Below, one piece after another: positions 61,505-64,000 of a stretch of DNA of 64,000 bases. The notes under the pieces were generated by a model. It was not told where the DNA came from, did no database searches, and worked only from the letters and a program-made list of their open reading frames with translations. Numbering within the stretch: position 1 is the stretch's first letter; every line of letters begins with the position of its first letter. A program made the translations under genes and the position numbers. Origin of the DNA: Kitasatospora setae KM-6054 (lineage in GTDB: Bacteria; Actinomycetota; Actinomycetes; Streptomycetales; Streptomycetaceae); contig NC_016109.1 in assembly GCF_000269985.1 (NCBI RefSeq), positions 5,518,001-5,582,000 on the forward strand. The letters are read 5' to 3'.

Positions 61505-62458
61505 ATGGCCGATGTGGCGACGCTGGTCGAGCAGGCCCGGCAGGGCCGTCCCCGGGCGGTGGCCCGGCTGATCACCCTGGTGGAGAACGCCGCGCCCGAG
61601 CTGCGCGAGGTGATGGCGGCGCTCGCCCCGTACAGCGGGCGGGCCTACACGGTGGGCCTGACCGGCTCGCCCGGGGTCGGCAAGTCGACCTCCACCTCGG
61701 CGCTGGTCAGCGCCTACCGCAGGCAGGGCAGGCGGGTCGGGGTGCTGGCCGTCGACCCGTCCTCGCCGTTCTCCGGCGGCGCGCTGCTCGGCGACCGGGT
61801 GCGGATGCAGGAGCACGCCACCGACCCGGAGGTGTTCATCCGCTCGATGGCCACCCGCGGCCACCTCGGCGGCCTGGCCTGGGCCGCCCCGCAGGCGCTG
61901 CGGGTGCTGGACGGGGCCGGCTGCGACGTGATCCTGGTGGAGACCGTCGGCGTCGGGCAGTCCGAGGTGGAGATCGCCGCGCAGGCCGACACCTCGGTGG
62001 TGCTGCTGGCCCCCGGCATGGGCGACGGCATCCAGGCCGCCAAGGCGGGCATCCTGGAGATCGGCGACGTGTTCGTGGTCAACAAGGCCGACCGGGACGG
62101 CGCGGACGCCACCGCCCGCGAGCTCAACCACATGCTCGGCCTGGGCGAGTCCCGGCAGGCCGGCGACTGGCGGCCGCCGATCGTCAAGACCGTCGCCGCC
62201 CGCGGCGAGGGCCTCGACGAACTCGTCGACTCCCTGGAGAAGCACCGCGCCTGGCTGGCCGAGACCGGCGAACTCGCGGCCCGCCGCCGCCGCCGCGCCG
62301 CCCAGGAGGTCGAGGCGATCACCCTGGCCGCGCTGCGCGCCCGGATCGGCGACCTGCGCGGCGACCGGCACCTGGACGCCCTGGCCGGCCGGGTCGCCGC
62401 GGGCGAACTCGACCCGTACGCGGCGGCGGACCGGCTGGTGGCCGAGCTGACCTCGTGA
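61505..62458 (+). CDS. meaB: Methylmalonyl-CoA mutase-associated GTPase MeaB
   Basis: This 317-residue G3E GTPase protects and loads methylmalonyl-CoA mutase. YTVGLTGSPGVGKSTSTSALVSA is the P-loop, VLAVDPSSPFSGGALLGDRVRM and VILVETVGVGQSEVEI are the G3E switch and Walker B elements, and VFVVNKADRDGA is the guanine-specificity NKxD motif. GAGGAG sits about ten bases upstream of ATG 61505. The mutase genes are not in the window, but the epimerase and cobalamin adenosyltransferase are. Confidence 0.96.
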   Translation: MADVATLVEQARQGRPRAVARLITLVENAAPELREVMAALAPYSGRAYTVGLTGSPGVGKSTSTSALVSAYRRQGRRVGVLAVDPSSPFSGGALLGDRVRMQEHATDPEVFIRSMATRGHLGGLAWAAPQALRVLDGAGCDVILVETVGVGQSEVEIAAQADTSVVLLAPGMGDGIQAAKAGILEIGDVFVVNKADRDGADATARELNHMLGLGESRQAGDWRPPIVKTVAARGEGLDELVDSLEKHRAWLAETGELAARRRRRAAQEVEAITLAALRARIGDLRGDRHLDALAGRVAAGELDPYAAADRLVAELTS

Positions 62459-62474
62459 GCCGACCGGACAGGAC

Positions 62475-62993
62475 CTAGCCCCGGCCGCGGAGCCCGCGCA
62501 GGTGCTCGGCGATCGGGGCCAGGGCCGCGTACAGCGCGTCCAGCTGCTCGTCGGTGAGCCGGTCGACGAAGTGCTCGCGGACGCTGCGGACGTGGTCCGG
62601 GGCGACCTTCCGCAGGGTCTCCCAGCCGTGCTCGGTCAGGTGCGCGTACAGGCCGCGGCGGTCGCCCGGGCACTCCTGGCGGAGCACCAGGCCGGCCGTC
62701 TCCATCCGGGTGATCTGGTGCGAGAGCCGGCTCTTGGACTGCAGGGTGGCGGTGGCCAGGTCGGTCATCCGCATCCGGCGCTCGGGCGACTCGGAGAGGA
62801 CGACCAGGATCTCGTAGTCGTTGAGCGCGAGGCCGTGGGCCTGGAGCTCCCGGCTCAGCTGGTGGTCGAGCAGCTTGCCGACCTCCAGGTGGGCGCGCCA
62901 GAACCGCTGCTCGCGGGCGTCGAGCCAGGGCGTGTCCGCCTCCCCGGTCCGGGACGGGGGGACCGCCGGCGCTTCGGTCGCAGAGTTGTCCAT
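62475..62993 (-). CDS. MarR-family transcriptional regulator
   Basis: This 172-residue winged helix-turn-helix protein has NDYEILVVLSESPERRMRMTDLATATLQSKSRLSHQITRMETAGLVLRQECPGDRRGLYAHLTEHG, the MarR DNA-binding core with the wing Asp-Arg-Arg. A 30-residue N-terminal extension precedes the domain. It converges with meaB with only 16 bases between and has no ribosome binding site; TATACT lies seven bases upstream of ATG 62993. GAACAAC and GTACAAC repeats upstream could be its operator. Effector unknown. Confidence 0.93.
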   Translation of the reverse strand: MDNSATEAPAVPPSRTGEADTPWLDAREQRFWRAHLEVGKLLDHQLSRELQAHGLALNDYEILVVLSESPERRMRMTDLATATLQSKSRLSHQITRMETAGLVLRQECPGDRRGLYAHLTEHGWETLRKVAPDHVRSVREHFVDRLTDEQLDALYAALAPIAEHLRGLRGRG

Positions 62994-63000
62994 GCCGACG

Positions 63001-63027
63001 AGTATAGCCGAAGTTGTTCAATGTTGT
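63001..63027 (-). promoter_or_regulatory. Leaderless marR promoter and possible operator
   Basis: On the minus strand TATACT (63006-63001) is seven bases from the ATG. Upstream, GTACAAC and GAACAAC stand as a direct repeat with a ten-base period (about 63012-63029), placed where a -35 would lie; a repressor there would block transcription. Confidence 0.5.
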
Positions 63028-63168
63028 ACGAATTCACCGCTCCCGCCCGGGACCGCCGCCCGGAACGGCCGGGCGCTCCGTCCCCGCACCACCGCCCTCC
63101 CGGACGGCCCTTTTCGGCCTGGCATGTCCAATTCGTGGGCCGGAGCCGAGCGGTGACACAGCGTTGGG

Positions 63169-63174
63169 CATAAT
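63169..63174 (+). promoter_or_regulatory. Candidate -10 (CATAAT) of leaderless MBL gene
   Basis: CATAAT ends seven bases before the ATG at 63182 with no ribosome binding site between. No convincing -35 is visible. Confidence 0.5.
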
Positions 63175-63181
63175 CGCGCCC

Positions 63182-64000
63182 ATGACGACGCGGAGCGCGA
63201 ACTTCCATTCGATAGCCGACGGTGTATACGCGTGGCAGCCGCAGCAACGGGGTTGGGGCCTGGCCAACTGCGGACTGGTCGCCGCCGACGGCGCCGCGCT
63301 CTGGATCGACACCCCGTACGACCGCACCCTGGCCGGCGAGTTCCTGGCCCGCACCCGGGCCGTCCTCGCCCCCGGCACCGAGGTCGGCCGGATCGTCGTC
63401 ACCCACGCCAACGGCGACCACATGTGGGGCGCCGGCGTCCTGCCCGACGCCGAACTGATCACCACCCGCGAGGCGCTGCACCACATCGCCTACGAGCCCA
63501 CCCCCGCCCAGCAGCAGGCCCTGCTGGACGGCCTCGACCGCGGCGAGGACACCGGCGCCTACCTGCACGAGCACTTCGGCTGCTTCGACTGGTCCGGCAC
63601 CCCGCCGGTCGTCCCCGACACCGTCTTCACCGGCGAACTCGAACTGCGCGTCGGCGACATCCCGGTGCAGGTCAGCAGCCTCCCGCCGGCCCACACCAGC
63701 GGCGACCTGATCGTCCACCTGCCCACCCGCTCCACCGTCTTCACCGGCGACGTCGTCTTCGGCTCCACCGCCGAACGCCCCGGCGACCACCCCGTGCACT
63801 GGGCCGGCCCGCTCGGCAACGTCATCGACGCCGTCGAGCGGCTGCTCGACACCGGCGCCGAGACCGTCGTCCCCGGCCACGGCCCGCTGCTCACCCGCGC
63901 CGACCTGCGCGGCCACGCCGGCTACCTGCGCTACGTCCGCGACCGGGCGCACGCCCTGCACGCCGCCGGCGCCACCGCCGCCGAGGCCGCCCGCACCGTC
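63182..64000 (+). CDS. Metallo-beta-lactamase-fold hydrolase (partial)
   Basis: The first 273 codons are present; the gene runs off the right edge. The MBL fold is shown by VVTHANGDHMWGAG, where the second metal-binding histidine of the usual HxHxDH is Asn, followed by LPPAHTSGDLIVHLP, STVFTGDVVFGS and TVVPGHGP, which supply the remaining ligands. The N-terminus (FHSIADGVYAWQPQQRGWGLANCGLV) is a normal MBL start. Members act on esters, lactones or thioesters; the substrate is unknown. It is divergent from the MarR gene, which may regulate it. Confidence 0.9.
   Translation, partial: MTTRSANFHSIADGVYAWQPQQRGWGLANCGLVAADGAALWIDTPYDRTLAGEFLARTRAVLAPGTEVGRIVVTHANGDHMWGAGVLPDAELITTREALHHIAYEPTPAQQQALLDGLDRGEDTGAYLHEHFGCFDWSGTPPVVPDTVFTGELELRVGDIPVQVSSLPPAHTSGDLIVHLPTRSTVFTGDVVFGSTAERPGDHPVHWAGPLGNVIDAVERLLDTGAETVVPGHGPLLTRADLRGHAGYLRYVRDRAHALHAAGATAAEAARTV

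Noticed and set aside
60106..62371. Open frames opposite the thiolase and meaB genes
   Set aside because: They are antisense to genes with complete catalytic motifs and carry none of their own.

Overview
The window is 64 kb of very GC-rich actinobacterial chromosome. Gene content and order (lysA-hom-thrC-thrB-rho-rpmE-prfA-prmC, the atpIBEFHAGDC operon, nucS, and the tip-growth cytoskeleton genes filP and scy) place it in the Streptomycetaceae, either Streptomyces or a close relative such as Kitasatospora. No prophage, insertion sequence, integrase or CRISPR array was seen. Most of it looks like conserved core chromosome with a few accessory genes at its left end.

Layout. (1) 1-6352: a reverse-strand operon of five genes matching the uncharacterised STM4011-STM4015 families (two radical SAM enzymes, an alkaline-phosphatase/sulfatase-type hydrolase, an ATP-grasp-like protein, a leucine-rich-repeat protein). 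Divergent from it are a small His-rich protein and a DUF6745 protein. (2) 6555-12868: fumarylacetoacetase-family enzyme, TetR regulator, rhomboid-like membrane protein, DUF885 peptidase-like protein, secreted or anchored trypsin-like protease, and a zinc-ribbon protein. (3) 12949-20748: tRNA-Arg(CCG), receiver-only response regulator, argS, then lysine and threonine biosynthesis (lysA, hom, thrC, thrB). (4) 20749-31439: rho with a long leader, LCP cell-wall ligase, rpmE, prfA, prmC, the tRNA t6A enzyme, a low-molecular-weight phosphatase, a degenerate serine-hydroxymethyltransferase paralogue, and a WecA-type sugar-phosphate transferase. (5) 31729-40945: the F1Fo ATP synthase operon, DUF2550 protein and cobalamin adenosyltransferase. 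(6) 40970-47033: membrane protein, two-component system, STAS protein, and a membrane-anchored ATPase-like protein with a long Thr/Gly repeat tail. (7) 47173-53595: nucS, conserved small proteins, a luciferase-like oxidoreductase, an ABC exporter and an alpha/beta hydrolase. (8) 53693-64000: filP, scy, methylmalonyl-CoA epimerase, acetyl-CoA acetyltransferase, meaB, a MarR regulator and a truncated metallo-beta-lactamase-fold protein.

How the genes work together. The ATP synthase operon has a plausible promoter before atpI and a strong hairpin between atpD and atpC. The cobalamin adenosyltransferase, MeaB and methylmalonyl-CoA epimerase all serve the B12-dependent methylmalonyl-CoA pathway, although the mutase itself is not here. 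FilP and Scy are partners at the hyphal tip. Many genes lack a Shine-Dalgarno sequence and instead have a TANNNT-like -10 element 6 to 8 bases before the start codon, which suggests leaderless transcripts.

The observations most worth following are the STM4011-4015 plus DUF6745 module, the serine-hydroxymethyltransferase paralogue that has lost several catalytic residues, the run of 13 exact 11-residue units in Scy, and the STAS/Walker-A-Arg ATPase pair.
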